A stretch of DNA of 64,000 nucleotides, from the NCBI RefSeq assembly GCF_900604285.1, contig NZ_UWNY01000001.1, positions 434,001 through 498,000 on the forward strand, read 5' to 3'. Under the pieces are notes generated by a model. That model was not told the origin of the DNA, ran no database searches, and saw only the letters and a list, made by a program, of their open reading frames with translations. The DNA comes from Varibaculum vaginae (GTDB lineage: Bacteria > Actinomycetota > Actinomycetes > Actinomycetales > Actinomycetaceae). Each line of letters starts with the position of its first letter. Positions within the stretch are counted from its first letter, which is position 1. The translations under genes and the position numbers were made by a program. Below are positions 53,695-62,340 of this stretch, one piece after another.

Positions 53695-55356
53695 ATGAGC
53701 AATGAAGCTTATAAGGAGAAACTAGCAGAACCGCCCTCTCCCGCAAAAGTTAAGGAGATGGTAGCTAAGACCCCGATGTCAGGGCCGCATCGTGGCACCG
53801 TTATTTTGGCTGCCACCGCCACTTTCGGGTCGCTACTATTCGGGTATGATACCGGAGTAATCGCCGGTGCATTGCCCTATATGTATATGGACAATATCGC
53901 CGGAGGATTAGCGTTAGACGCTCTCCATGAGGGTTGGGTAAATGCGATGCTGGCAATCGGGGCTGCCTTTGGTGCCTTGATTGGCGGGTGGCTAACCGAC
54001 CGTATAGGGCGCCGTACCAATATTATGGTGCTGGCCGTAATCTTCCTGGTTGGTACCTTGGGTTGTACTTTCAGTCCTAATGTGTGGGTTATCTACCCCT
54101 TCCGCTTTATTTTGGGTTGGGCAGTAGGAGGTGCGTCCTCATCGGTTCCCCTGTATCTGGCGGAAACTGCCCCCAAGCGAATCCGTGGTCCGCTGGTAGC
54201 TGTAGACCAGTTCATGATCGTGTTTGGACAGTTGGTTGCTTATATCTGCAACGCCGCACTTTCGCAAGCGCATAACGCCCCCGAGGCGACCATCAAAGCT
54301 ATTACCTCTGGTGTTACTTGCCCCAAGGGTTCTCCAGATGCAGGCAAAGCAGTGCAGGTGGGTGGTACCTACACTTGGGACTGTCTGTCAGGGCTTTCGA
54401 ATAGCGTCCAGGATACTATTGTTCTTTCCGGTGGCAACGGTAATGCCTGGCGCTGGATGCTGGTAATCGCCACTATCCCCGCCATCTGCCTGTGGGTCGG
54501 GATGCGAGTGATGCCGGAATCGCCGCGTTGGTACGCGGCTAACCAGCGCTACTACGAGGCAATTGGTGCTTTGAAACGAGTGCGCTACACCGACGAAGAG
54601 GTGGAGTTCGAAACTAATGAAATGATTGAACTGCACCGTAAAGAAGAGGAAGAAGAACAGTGGGGCTTTACTCGGATTTGGCGCACTCCTTGGACTCGTA
54701 AAGTGCTGATAATCGGGGTATTCTTGGGAATCTTTGACCAGACCACCGGAATTAACACCGCTATGTGGTACATGCCGAAGATTCTTACTGCTGCCGGTTT
54801 TGATACTGGTCAAGGCATTATGCTCAACGTAGTAACCGGTGCTTTCTCCGCGATTGGTTCGGCAGTTGGCTTCCTGCTGATTGCCAAACTTTACCGGCGT
54901 ACGGTAGGTATTTATCAGGAAACTGGGGTGGCGATTTCCCTGTTGGTACTGGCGGGAGTGTTCTATTGGGGTATTGAGCCGCATATGGATGCTAATGGCA
55001 ATGTAACCACTACCATCCCCAGCTTCTTGCCCTGGACGGTACTTATCTTGGTGTCGGTGTTCCTATTTATTAAGCAGTCGGGAACTATTCACTGGGTACT
55101 GCTTTCGGAAATTTTCCCGGCGAAGATTCGGGGAGTTTCGCAGGGGATTTCGGTTTGTGCCCTCTGGATCTTCAACGCTATCGTAGCGGGAACCTTCCCC
55201 TGGATGATTGAAAATCTGGGTGGTTCCGGTACCTACTTGGCCTTCGGGATTATCAATGTGGTTGCCTTGTGCTTCTACATTAAGTTCGTTCCGGAAACCA
55301 AGATCTACACCTTGGAAGAGGTGGAACAGAACCTGGAGGCTAAGTACTCCAAGTAA
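53695..55356 (+). CDS. iolT: Sugar-porter MFS transporter, IolT-like (inositol uptake)
   Basis: A 553-residue proton symporter of the sugar-porter family: LFGYDTGVIAGALPYM near residue 50, DRIGRRTNIM after helix 2, PESPRWYA at about 270, and the ending VPETKIYTLEEVEQNLE. A long outside loop (about residues 185-245) carries two cysteines and is unusual in length. By position and similarity to corynebacterial IolT, myo-inositol is the likely substrate; substrate choice is inference. Starts 29 bases after iolG with AAAGGAG upstream and is followed by a terminator. Confidence 0.85.
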   Translation: MSNEAYKEKLAEPPSPAKVKEMVAKTPMSGPHRGTVILAATATFGSLLFGYDTGVIAGALPYMYMDNIAGGLALDALHEGWVNAMLAIGAAFGALIGGWLTDRIGRRTNIMVLAVIFLVGTLGCTFSPNVWVIYPFRFILGWAVGGASSSVPLYLAETAPKRIRGPLVAVDQFMIVFGQLVAYICNAALSQAHNAPEATIKAITSGVTCPKGSPDAGKAVQVGGTYTWDCLSGLSNSVQDTIVLSGGNGNAWRWMLVIATIPAICLWVGMRVMPESPRWYAANQRYYEAIGALKRVRYTDEEVEFETNEMIELHRKEEEEEQWGFTRIWRTPWTRKVLIIGVFLGIFDQTTGINTAMWYMPKILTAAGFDTGQGIMLNVVTGAFSAIGSAVGFLLIAKLYRRTVGIYQETGVAISLLVLAGVFYWGIEPHMDANGNVTTTIPSFLPWTVLILVSVFLFIKQSGTIHWVLLSEIFPAKIRGVSQGISVCALWIFNAIVAGTFPWMIENLGGSGTYLAFGIINVVALCFYIKFVPETKIYTLEEVEQNLEAKYSK

Positions 55357-55378
55357 TAGGTAGACACCCAGCTGCCGC

Positions 55379-55428
55379 CCTGGCCTGTCGGTAAACTATT
55401 CGTTAGTTTGCTGGCAGGCCAGGCTTTT
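55379..55428 (+). terminator. Terminator after the iolT-like gene
   Basis: A long stem from CCTGGCCTG (55379-55387) to CAGGCCAGG (55415-55423), closed near its tip around TTCG, with differences that allow G-U pairs, followed by CTTTTGT. It lies 22 bases after the stop. Confidence 0.85.
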
Positions 55429-55569
55429 GTATACCCGAGTTTATTCTCAAATTTGTGAGTATGGGTGCGAGTTTCTTGAGGGTGGGTCTGGGTGCGGTGT
55501 GTGTAGCCGGATTAGCTTTTTGTTTGATTGGAAAGGGTCGGCCTCGGGCTCTGAGCTCCCAAAAGTCTT

Positions 55570-56586
55570 TTAGCGCGGTTTTTTGCAGGTGGTGGCGCGC
55601 TGTAGCAGGGAGGGTTGCAGCGCGATTTCTTGTCCCGGGCCACCAGGGGCGGCGTAGCGGGTGGCAACTGCTTTAATTGCTTCTTTGCCCAGCTGGCAGA
55701 CGTGCTGATCGATAGAAGTGATAGAAAATTCTTCTAGCTTCCCCAAGTAGGTGTCGTCATAAGTGATTAACCCGCAGTCCCTGCCCGGCTCCATTCCAAG
55801 GGCACGCAATGCGGTACAAGCCTCAATCGCAATCAGGTTATTGTGCGCAATGAACGCTGGTCGTTTTGCTACCGATCCCTCGAGACACTGGCGAATCTGT
55901 TCGCCCGGTTCTAGGTCGGGGAGCAATGCCTGGAAACCGGGGAATTTATTTTTCTTTTTGCGTAAGTTTTCAAAAGCTGTCCGTTGGGCTTTACGGCGAG
56001 TAACTACTGCCTGGTCAACGCTTTCCGGACTGGAAAGGGAAAAGATGCGGTCGTATCCGCACTCAGCCAGGTGAGTTATCGCCAGCCGGGCTGCCGCTTC
56101 CTCGTCCATATAGATGGAGTCGATTTTTCCCGCCACGTACTTTGAACCCAGTACCGCCAGTGGGAAGTTTTCAGATAGACGTGCCAGGCGTTCTTGGGAA
56201 GAGGCAGGAGAGGTGAGGATGACTCCGATGGTTTGCATCTCTTGGTAGCGATTTATTAGGTGCCATTCTTTATCTGGATCCTGACGTGCCGTGGACACTA
56301 GGGATAGTAGCTGGTTTTCTTCAGCGGATAGACGCAGCGCGTCCTCTACCTCTTCGAAGAAAGGATTTTGTAGGTCGGGAAGAATTACTCCTATGAGATC
56401 GGTTCCGGAGGTTGACAAGAACGCGGCGTTTTGGTTACGTACATATCCCATATCGGAGGCAACGCGCAGAATGTTGGCTTTAGTTTCCGCATTTACCCGT
56501 GGGGAGTCAGACAATGCCAAGGAAACTAATCCACGCGACACTCCCGCCTTGCGGGCTACATCTGCTTGGGTAGGACGAAAACTCAT
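55570..56586 (-). CDS. LacI-family regulator of the inositol/keto-sugar locus
   Basis: A 338-residue repressor. The N-terminal FRPTQADVARKAGVSRGLVSLAL is the helix-turn-helix, with YVRNQNAAFLSTSGTDL as hinge. The sensor domain continues to GLITYDDTYLGKLEEFSITSIDQ. It is transcribed away from both flanking rightward operons and lies between two promoters that each have a palindrome, so it may control one or both. An imperfect palindrome (GATAACGTGCGCTAAC) just upstream of its own start may mediate autoregulation. Confidence 0.9.
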   Translation of the reverse strand: MSFRPTQADVARKAGVSRGLVSLALSDSPRVNAETKANILRVASDMGYVRNQNAAFLSTSGTDLIGVILPDLQNPFFEEVEDALRLSAEENQLLSLVSTARQDPDKEWHLINRYQEMQTIGVILTSPASSQERLARLSENFPLAVLGSKYVAGKIDSIYMDEEAAARLAITHLAECGYDRIFSLSSPESVDQAVVTRRKAQRTAFENLRKKKNKFPGFQALLPDLEPGEQIRQCLEGSVAKRPAFIAHNNLIAIEACTALRALGMEPGRDCGLITYDDTYLGKLEEFSITSIDQHVCQLGKEAIKAVATRYAAPGGPGQEIALQPSLLQRATTCKKPR

Positions 56587-56699
56587 AGCTCAAGTATAAG
56601 ATAACGTGCGCTAACTTTTATCTTGGGATGCGTTTAGGTGAGGAACTTGTGTTACCAGACGGGATGTAACCCCCAAACCAAAATATTGGGAATTGAGTC

Positions 56700-56752
56700 T
56701 TGATTTATGGGGAATCCTCCCTTACTATGGACAGTAGTTAACACGTGTTAAC
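56700..56752 (+). promoter_or_regulatory. Promoter and perfect palindrome before the second oxidoreductase operon
   Basis: TTGATT (56700-56705), 17 bases, TACTAT (56723-56728), then the perfect 16-bp palindrome GTTAACACGTGTTAAC (56737-56752) with central CG over the expected start of transcription. Same arrangement as the other LacI-type promoters here, but another half-site. Confidence 0.7.
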
Positions 56753-56816
56753 AACGGTTCGTTGTGGCGACCGTCAAAGCGTTTCCGGCACTAACGGAAC
56801 TCAAAGAGGAGAAAAA

Positions 56817-58001
56817 ATGACTAAAGAAACCCTATCAGTGGCGGTGATTGGCGCGGGTATGGCAGGGCGTACTCACGCAGACGGTTGGCGTCAAGCCAAC
56901 ACGGTATTCGCATCAGAGCTACCCCGGCTACGCCTAGCTACCATCGCGGATGCTTACCTACCCTTTGCAGAGGCCGCTGCTCGCGATTATGGGTACGAAA
57001 AAGCCACTGACAACTGGAAAGACATTGTTGATGATCCCGATATTGACATTGTTTCCATTGTGGTGGGCAATAAGTTGCACCGCGAAATGGCGGAAGCGCT
57101 AGTTAAAGCGGGCAAGCACGTCCTATGTGAAAAGCCCCTTACCGATAACCTAGAAGATGCCAAAGCCATGGCAGAATTTGGGGCAACGGACAAAGTAGTA
57201 ACCGGTCTGGGCTACTGCTATCGGCGCAATCCCGGACTGGCAAAAATCGCGGAAATGGTGCAAAGCGGACAGTTGGGTGAAGTCACTCATTTTGACGCGC
57301 GTTACTGGTGTGACTATGGCTGTGACCCCAACACTCCGATTGCCTGGCGCTATAAAGGGCCAATGGGTTCCGGTGCCCTGGGGGACGTGGGTAGCCACCT
57401 GGTTGACGCTGCCGAGTTCATTTGCGGTCCGTTAAAGTCTGTGGCAGGAGCTCAGCTTTCCACGGTGATTAAGAAACGTCCCCCGGCTCAAGAGGGAGTA
57501 GCGGGCGGTCGTGGCACCTCCTCGCAGGCAGAAGCCACTGAAACCGTAGAAAACGATGACGTTGCCACCTGCACCCTGAAATTTGAAAACGGGATCATCG
57601 GAACCTTCTCGGTATCGCGGGTAGCGTTCAATTCCCCCAACTCGATGCAAATAACGGTAAACGGCACCAAGGGGATGGTTTCCTTCGATATGGCACGCGC
57701 CGGCGAAATTATGGTTGATGACCAAAGCGCTCCTGCCGGACTTGGTGGCCCGCGTCGCGTACTGGTAAACCCCGACTTCCCCTACTTCAAGGGCGGATCC
57801 TCTATGGACTTCGGGGGAGTAGGCGTTACTCAAATCCAGCAGTTCGTATACCAGGCACATGCTTTCTTGCAGCAGGTAGCAGGAGTTAAAGATGGGCTGC
57901 CCCCCACGCCCGACTTTAACTATGGATACCGCTCCATGCGCATCCTGGACACCATTGCTAAATGCGCAGCCAACGGTGGCGCCGAAATGGAAATCAAATA
58001 A
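56817..58001 (+). CDS. Gfo/Idh/MocA family sugar oxidoreductase
   Basis: A 394-residue NAD(P)-dependent oxidoreductase, starting at ATG 56817 (AGAGGAG upstream); the frame open from 56745 crosses the operator. Rossmann start LSVAVIGAGMAGRTHADGW, catalytic-lysine motif LCEKPLTDN near residue 107, and GSGALGDVGSHLVDAAEFICG with the active-site Asp/His. A roughly 30-residue polar insert (KKRPPAQEGVAGGRGTSSQA) follows. Differs clearly from the IolG copy. With the next TIM-barrel gene (about 25 bases on) it looks like a dehydrogenase-epimerase pair such as E. coli YcjS-YcjR; that is inference. Confidence 0.85.
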   Translation: MTKETLSVAVIGAGMAGRTHADGWRQANTVFASELPRLRLATIADAYLPFAEAAARDYGYEKATDNWKDIVDDPDIDIVSIVVGNKLHREMAEALVKAGKHVLCEKPLTDNLEDAKAMAEFGATDKVVTGLGYCYRRNPGLAKIAEMVQSGQLGEVTHFDARYWCDYGCDPNTPIAWRYKGPMGSGALGDVGSHLVDAAEFICGPLKSVAGAQLSTVIKKRPPAQEGVAGGRGTSSQAEATETVENDDVATCTLKFENGIIGTFSVSRVAFNSPNSMQITVNGTKGMVSFDMARAGEIMVDDQSAPAGLGGPRRVLVNPDFPYFKGGSSMDFGGVGVTQIQQFVYQAHAFLQQVAGVKDGLPPTPDFNYGYRSMRILDTIAKCAANGGAEMEIK

Positions 58002-58026
58002 CCCAAATAACGAAAAGGAGAAAACA

Positions 58027-59025
58027 ATGGCTATGAATCTAGGTGCTTACACCGCTTGTCTACACAACTTCACCCTTTCCGAGGCACTCGATCACTTGAA
58101 ATCATTCGGGCTGACCGGTGCGGAAGTAAACGTGGGAGGTTTCATTCCTTCCCCGCATTGCCCGGTTGATCTGCTAATCGGTTCAAAAACAGCTCGCGAA
58201 GACTACCTGGGGATTTTTGAAGAAAAAGGAATGCGGCTTGCCGGGCTAAACACTTCGGGTAACGTCGCCGACCCGCTGCCTGATGTGGGGCCGCGCCACA
58301 CCTATGATCTCAAACGAGCCATCGAACTGGCTGGAAAACTCGGAGTCGGGGAAATCGTATGTATGTCCGGGCTTCCGGGTACCGATCCAGACGCCAAATA
58401 TCCGGCATGGGTGGTCAACCCCTGGAATGGCGAACAACTAGAAGTCCTGGAATACCAGTACGGCGTGCTAGAAAAGTTCTGGAAAGAAATGGATAAACGC
58501 GCCCAAGATGCGGGAGTGAAATTAGCGTGGGAGTTACACCCCACCAACACCGTGTTCACCCCTACCCAGTTCCTGGAGTTCAATGAACGGGTCGGCGGCT
58601 TTAAGAACATCGGGGTAAATATGGATCCGTCCCACCTGATGTGGCAAGGAATGGACATTATGAAGTCGATTGAGCTACTGGGCGACAAGATCTTCCACGT
58701 GCACGCAAAAGACACCAAGATTGAGCCGGGCGTAGCCACTCGCGGAGTGCTTGATCCCTCCTTCGGGCCGGTTCTCGAGGACGAATCTGCACGTACTCCT
58801 GTAGGAATGGAGCACTATTGCTCTTCCTGGCCTTCCGACCCTGCATGGCGTTTCGTCGCTATCGGCGAAGGTCACGACGTGCCCTGGTGGAGTGAATTCC
58901 TAGCTGCAATCGCAAAGATTGATCCGGAAATGAACATCAACATTGAGCATGAGGATGCCGCCTATGACCAGCTAGAAGGAATCCGCCTAGGGGCTGAAAA
59001 CCTAATCGCTGCAGACCGCTCCTAA
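58027..59025 (+). CDS. TIM-barrel sugar epimerase/isomerase (xylose-isomerase-like)
   Basis: A 332-residue AP-endonuclease-2-type TIM barrel, starting at ATG 58027 with AAAGGAG upstream. Metal ligands are likely the Glu in LAWELHPTN, Asp/His in GVNMDPSHLMW, His in IFHVHAKDT and Glu in NINIEHEDA. It is coupled to the preceding oxidoreductase gene, so it probably acts on the keto-sugar made by it. Only distantly like the IolE-type gene at 51581. Substrate unknown. Confidence 0.85.
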   Translation: MAMNLGAYTACLHNFTLSEALDHLKSFGLTGAEVNVGGFIPSPHCPVDLLIGSKTAREDYLGIFEEKGMRLAGLNTSGNVADPLPDVGPRHTYDLKRAIELAGKLGVGEIVCMSGLPGTDPDAKYPAWVVNPWNGEQLEVLEYQYGVLEKFWKEMDKRAQDAGVKLAWELHPTNTVFTPTQFLEFNERVGGFKNIGVNMDPSHLMWQGMDIMKSIELLGDKIFHVHAKDTKIEPGVATRGVLDPSFGPVLEDESARTPVGMEHYCSSWPSDPAWRFVAIGEGHDVPWWSEFLAAIAKIDPEMNINIEHEDAAYDQLEGIRLGAENLIAADRS

Positions 59026-59037
59026 AGAGAAAACTGC

Positions 59038-59724
59038 TTAGCGACCTACCTGCCGCACCGGGCGAATCGATATCGTTTCCACCATGGCGTTTTCCGGAGA
59101 ATCAATAGCGAAACGAACCGCTCTGGCGATAGATTCCACAGTCATGTGATCTGCGGGATCATAGTAGTCAGCATCCTCCTGCAAAACGTGTTGCATATCG
59201 GTATCGACTCGCCCGGGGTGGATAGAGGTAACTCGGATCTTGCCTCGCTCTTCCTCACGGAGACGATCGGCAAGGGCGCGCAGTCCGAACTTACTAGCTC
59301 CATAAATCGCGGAACCTAGGCGGGAATCAAAACCTGCTCCAGAGTTCATGAAAATAACTTGCCCTTTGCTGGCGCGCAGCAAAGGAATGCATAGGCGGGT
59401 TAAATCCATGGGAGCTACCAGATTTAGCTCTAGGTCATCACGCCAATCCTGACGGCAAGCGTCAGCCACATCTCCATTGCGGAGCCGCCCGGCATTATTC
59501 ACCAGCACATCCAGGTGAGTAAGCTGGGCGGCTTTCGCGGCGAGAGCGTCCTCGTCACAAATATCAACTACCCAAGGCTCGGCAGAGGGAAGAGAGGCGG
59601 CTACTGCCCTCGCCCCCTCTTCAGTGGTTGCCCCCACCAAAACATGGTGGTCACGAGAAAGCTCCTTACAAATGGCGGCGCCGATTCCGCGTGAACCGCC
59701 AGTTACCAGTGCAATTTTGTCCAT
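59038..59724 (-). CDS. Short-chain dehydrogenase/reductase
   Basis: A 228-residue NAD(P)-dependent oxidoreductase: cofactor motif TGGSRGIG at residues 8-15, NNAGRL near 80, and the catalytic Ser with YGASK near residue 145. Convergent with the TIM-barrel gene, 12 bases away, and on the strand of ppk2. It could belong to the sugar locus or be independent; substrate unknown. Confidence 0.88.
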   Translation of the reverse strand: MDKIALVTGGSRGIGAAICKELSRDHHVLVGATTEEGARAVAASLPSAEPWVVDICDEDALAAKAAQLTHLDVLVNNAGRLRNGDVADACRQDWRDDLELNLVAPMDLTRLCIPLLRASKGQVIFMNSGAGFDSRLGSAIYGASKFGLRALADRLREEERGKIRVTSIHPGRVDTDMQHVLQEDADYYDPADHMTVESIARAVRFAIDSPENAMVETISIRPVRQVGR

Positions 59725-59754
59725 GCAGCCACCCTAGCGGCTATTTTTTGGAAA

Positions 59755-60666
59755 TCAATTTTCGTGATCGCGATACTTTTTCAGGTCTTCCTCTTTGCCC
59801 TCAAGCTTATTTTTCTTGTGGATGCGCACCGCTTCACCCGCGAAATCAGGGACGTATTTGGAAACCGCCACCGAGGGACGTACGTACCCATTAGATTCGG
59901 GGCGCGGAGGAAGTGTAATCGGTTCTGCTTGCCGTTCGACCTCCGTATAGGGGATGGAATTCAAGAAGTGGTGAATCATGTTTAGGCGTGCCTGCTTCTT
60001 GGAATCAGAGAGCACGTGATGCCAAGGTGCAACTGAAGTGTCAGTATGTACCATCAGGTCATCTTTAGCGCGCGAATAGTCCTCCCAACGGGTAATGGAC
60101 TCCAAATCCATAGGGGAGAGTTTCCATTGACGCAAGGGGTCGCCAAGTCGGGATTGGAAACGCTTGTATTGTACTTTGTCAGACACGCTGAACCAGTATT
60201 TACGCAAATAAATTCCGTCCTCGACCAACATTTGTTCAAAAATAGGGCATTGGCGCATAAAAAGTTGCACCTGTTCAGGGCGGGCAAATCCCATCACTTT
60301 TTCTACCCCGGCTCGGTTATACCAAGACCGGTCAAAGAACACAATTTCCCCGGCAGCGGGCAGATGCTCGATATAACGCTGGAAATACCACTGGGTCTCT
60401 TGACGCTCAGTAGGTTTGGGGAGAGCCACAATCCGAGCCACCCGCGGGGAGAGATACTCGGTCATCCGTTTAATAGTGCCTCCTTTACCCGCAGCATCGC
60501 GCCCCTCGAAAATAACTACAATCCGGGCACCGGTAGCTTTCACCCAAGTCTGCAGTTTGCCTAGTTCTCCCTGTAAACGGTAAAGCTCCGCCTCGTAAAT
60601 TTTATTAGGGATTTTCTGCACCTTGATCTCGTCAGCTTCGCTAATCCTGTTGTACTTATAGCTCAT
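59755..60666 (-). CDS. ppk2: Polyphosphate kinase 2
   Basis: Uses polyphosphate to phosphorylate nucleotides. From ATG 60666 (GGGAG upstream) it has 303 residues, the normal size for one-domain PPK2; the longer frame up to 60945 adds 93 residues without similarity and overlaps the upp start. Walker A FEGRDAAGKGGTIKR near residue 50, FDRSWYNRAGVEKVMGF (Walker B and lid) and RWEDYSRAKDDLM are all present. Divergent from upp across 262 bases that hold no gene. Confidence 0.93.
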   Translation of the reverse strand: MSYKYNRISEADEIKVQKIPNKIYEAELYRLQGELGKLQTWVKATGARIVVIFEGRDAAGKGGTIKRMTEYLSPRVARIVALPKPTERQETQWYFQRYIEHLPAAGEIVFFDRSWYNRAGVEKVMGFARPEQVQLFMRQCPIFEQMLVEDGIYLRKYWFSVSDKVQYKRFQSRLGDPLRQWKLSPMDLESITRWEDYSRAKDDLMVHTDTSVAPWHHVLSDSKKQARLNMIHHFLNSIPYTEVERQAEPITLPPRPESNGYVRPSVAVSKYVPDFAGEAVRIHKKNKLEGKEEDLKKYRDHEN

Positions 60667-60928
60667 CTGTTTCTCCCGAATTGGCGTCAATTCATAGGTT
60701 AGAACAGCGCAAGGTTGCTCCGGGGCAAAACGAATAGCAGATTCGTCCGCTAATTTATTTCCTGAGATTGATGCGGATAGAGAGGGGGTAGTGCGTTGGT
60801 TCTGAGGCGAAGGTGAGTAGGCTATCACGACGTTATCTCTGGGCGGAAGCGCGAAACTTTTGGGGTTTTCGTGCGGAGGAATCGCCAAGGGGTAGCCGCG
60901 CAGAGCCAAAACGGGATAATTTGGGGTT

Positions 60929-61570
60929 ATGGAATTTAAAGTCATTGATCATCCCCTGGTTAAACATAAGCTAACCGTTCTGCGCGATAAAGACACCCCT
61001 TCGTCGGTGTTTCGGCAACTAGTTGATGAACTGGTTACTCTGCTGGCTTACGAGGCCACTCGGCACGTGCGGGTTAGCCCCAAACAGATAGAAACCCCGA
61101 TTCAGCCGATGGAAGGCGAAATGCTTTCGGCTCCGCGACCAATCGTGATCCCAATTTTGCGTGCCGGTTTGGGAATGCTATACGGCATGACCTCGCTACT
61201 CCCCACGGCAGAAGTTGGTTTCTTAGGGATGAAACGGGACGAAAAAACCCTGGCAATCGAAACCTACGCGAATCGGCTGCCGCAAGATTTAACTGATCGC
61301 CAGGTGTTTCTGGTCGATCCGATGCTTGCTACCGGCGGTACTCTGGTGGCTGCCATTGATTACGCCCTGGAGAGAGGTGCGCGTGATGTGACCTGTATCT
61401 GCCTGGTGGCAGCGCCTGAAGGAGTTAAGCACGTGGAAGAACATGTCGGTCAGCGGGCAAATGTCACCGTAGTGGTGGCGGCTCTGGATGATGGGCTCAC
61501 CCCTGAAGCTTATATTCGTCCTGGTCTAGGCGATGCTGGTGATCGTTTGTATGGATTGGTAGACCAATAG
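60929..61570 (+). CDS. upp: Uracil phosphoribosyltransferase
   Basis: Pyrimidine salvage: uracil and PRPP give UMP. The 213-residue protein begins [20 protein letters not shown], has [17 protein letters not shown] near residue 75, the PRPP loop [11 protein letters not shown] near residue 130, and the C-terminal [12 protein letters not shown] that binds uracil. Full length. Confidence 0.96.
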   Translation: MEFKVIDHPLVKHKLTVLRDKDTPSSVFRQLVDELVTLLAYEATRHVRVSPKQIETPIQPMEGEMLSAPRPIVIPILRAGLGMLYGMTSLLPTAEVGFLGMKRDEKTLAIETYANRLPQDLTDRQVFLVDPMLATGGTLVAAIDYALERGARDVTCICLVAAPEGVKHVEEHVGQRANVTVVVAALDDGLTPEAYIRPGLGDAGDRLYGLVDQ

Positions 61571-61667
61571 CTAGCTGTGGCGGAGTGTCACTGATGCCGT
61601 TAGCGTAGGTAATCGACCAGTGTAGTGGCCAGTCAGGTTGCCGCGGGAGTGGTCACATTTCGCATCC

Positions 61668-61706
61668 AAAGTTTAGTTCTAGCGGCTATATCCGCTAAAC
61701 TTTTGA
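61668..61706 (+). terminator. Hairpin terminator after upp
   Basis: AAAGTTTAG (61668-61676) pairs with CTAAACTTT (61695-61703), with AGCGG/CCGCT as an alternative inner stem, followed by TTTTG. It lies about 100 bases after the upp stop. Confidence 0.7.
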
Positions 61707-61811
61707 AGGTCTGTTAACACAGACACTGGTGGCGGTTCCTCGCTTTTGCCTCAGGTACCTTCGGTGCCTTCGGCCGCGAGTAACCAAACCAACAACTTAA
61801 TAGAAGTATCT

Positions 61812-61896
61812 GGTAGCGTGTCCGAGCGGCCGAAGGTGCAGCACTCGAAATGCTGTGTGGGGCAACCCACCGTGGGTTCAAATCCCACCGCTACCG
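61812..61896 (+). tRNA. tRNA-Ser (anticodon CGA)
   Basis: Acceptor GGTAGCG pairs with CGCTACC, then discriminator G. Anticodon loop CTCGAAA within stem GCAGCA/TGCTG gives anticodon CGA. A long variable arm (GTGTGGGGCAACCCAC region) is typical of tRNA-Ser. 85 bases, CCA not encoded. T loop TTCAAAT. Confidence 0.95.
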
Positions 61897-61904
61897 CAAG
61901 GAGA

Positions 61905-61946
61905 AAAATGCCCCGAGCGCTTGCGCTTGAGGGCATTTTTCGACGC
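61905..61946 (+). terminator. Terminator of tRNA-Ser, also the first unit of the tandem repeat
   Basis: AAAAATGCCC pairs with GGGCATTTTT, with an AGCGC/GCGCT stem inside, and the T run completes a standard terminator 9 bases after the tRNA. The downstream repeat copies keep the right arm and T run but have GTGTT instead of the A-rich left arm. Confidence 0.85.
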
Positions 61947-62340
61947 GGCGGTATGTAAAACTGCGGAGCGGTTTTACAGATACCGTAAGGTGTTTGGTGT
62001 GTTGTGTTGTGTTGGGTGTGTTGCCCCGAGCGCTTGCGCTTGAGGGCATTTTTCGACGCGGCGGTATGTAAAACTGCGGAGCGGTTTTACAGATACCGCA
62101 AGGTGTTTGGTGTGTTGTGTTGTGTTGGGTGTGTTGCCCCGAGCGCTTGCGCTTGAGGGCATTTTTCGACGCGGCGGTATGTAAAACTGCGGAGCGGTTT
62201 TACAGATACCGCAAGGTGTTTGGTGTGTTGTGTTGGGTGTGTTGCCCCGAGCGCTTGCGCTTGAGGGCATTTTTCGACGCGGCGGTATGTAAAACTGCGG
62301 AGCGGTTTTACTTTTGCCGCAAGGTTTTTAGTGGGGTGTG
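61910..62340 (+). repeat. Four-copy tandem repeat, unit 113 bp
   Basis: Copies start with GCCCCGAGCGCTTGCGCTTG at 61910, 62023, 62136 and 62244. The first two units are 113 bp, the third 108 bp because one GTGTT is missing from a short internal run, and the fourth decays after 62311. Each unit contains a terminator-like hairpin and a second one (GTAAAAC/GTTTTAC around TGCGGAGCG). Copies are nearly identical, so the array is young. It runs up to the start codon of the next gene. Open frames across it are by-products of the period. Confidence 0.93.

Noticed and set aside
60667-60945. 93-residue N-terminal extension of PPK2
   Set aside because: No similarity to the family, overlaps the upp start, and a good ribosome site precedes the ATG at 60666.
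61974-62270. Open frames on both strands across the tandem repeat
   Set aside because: Repeated peptides come only from the repeat period; no start signals, and tRNA-terminator sequence is being read.
61910-62340. CRISPR array
   Set aside because: Units are 113 bp and nearly identical over their whole length; there are no variable spacers and no cas genes.
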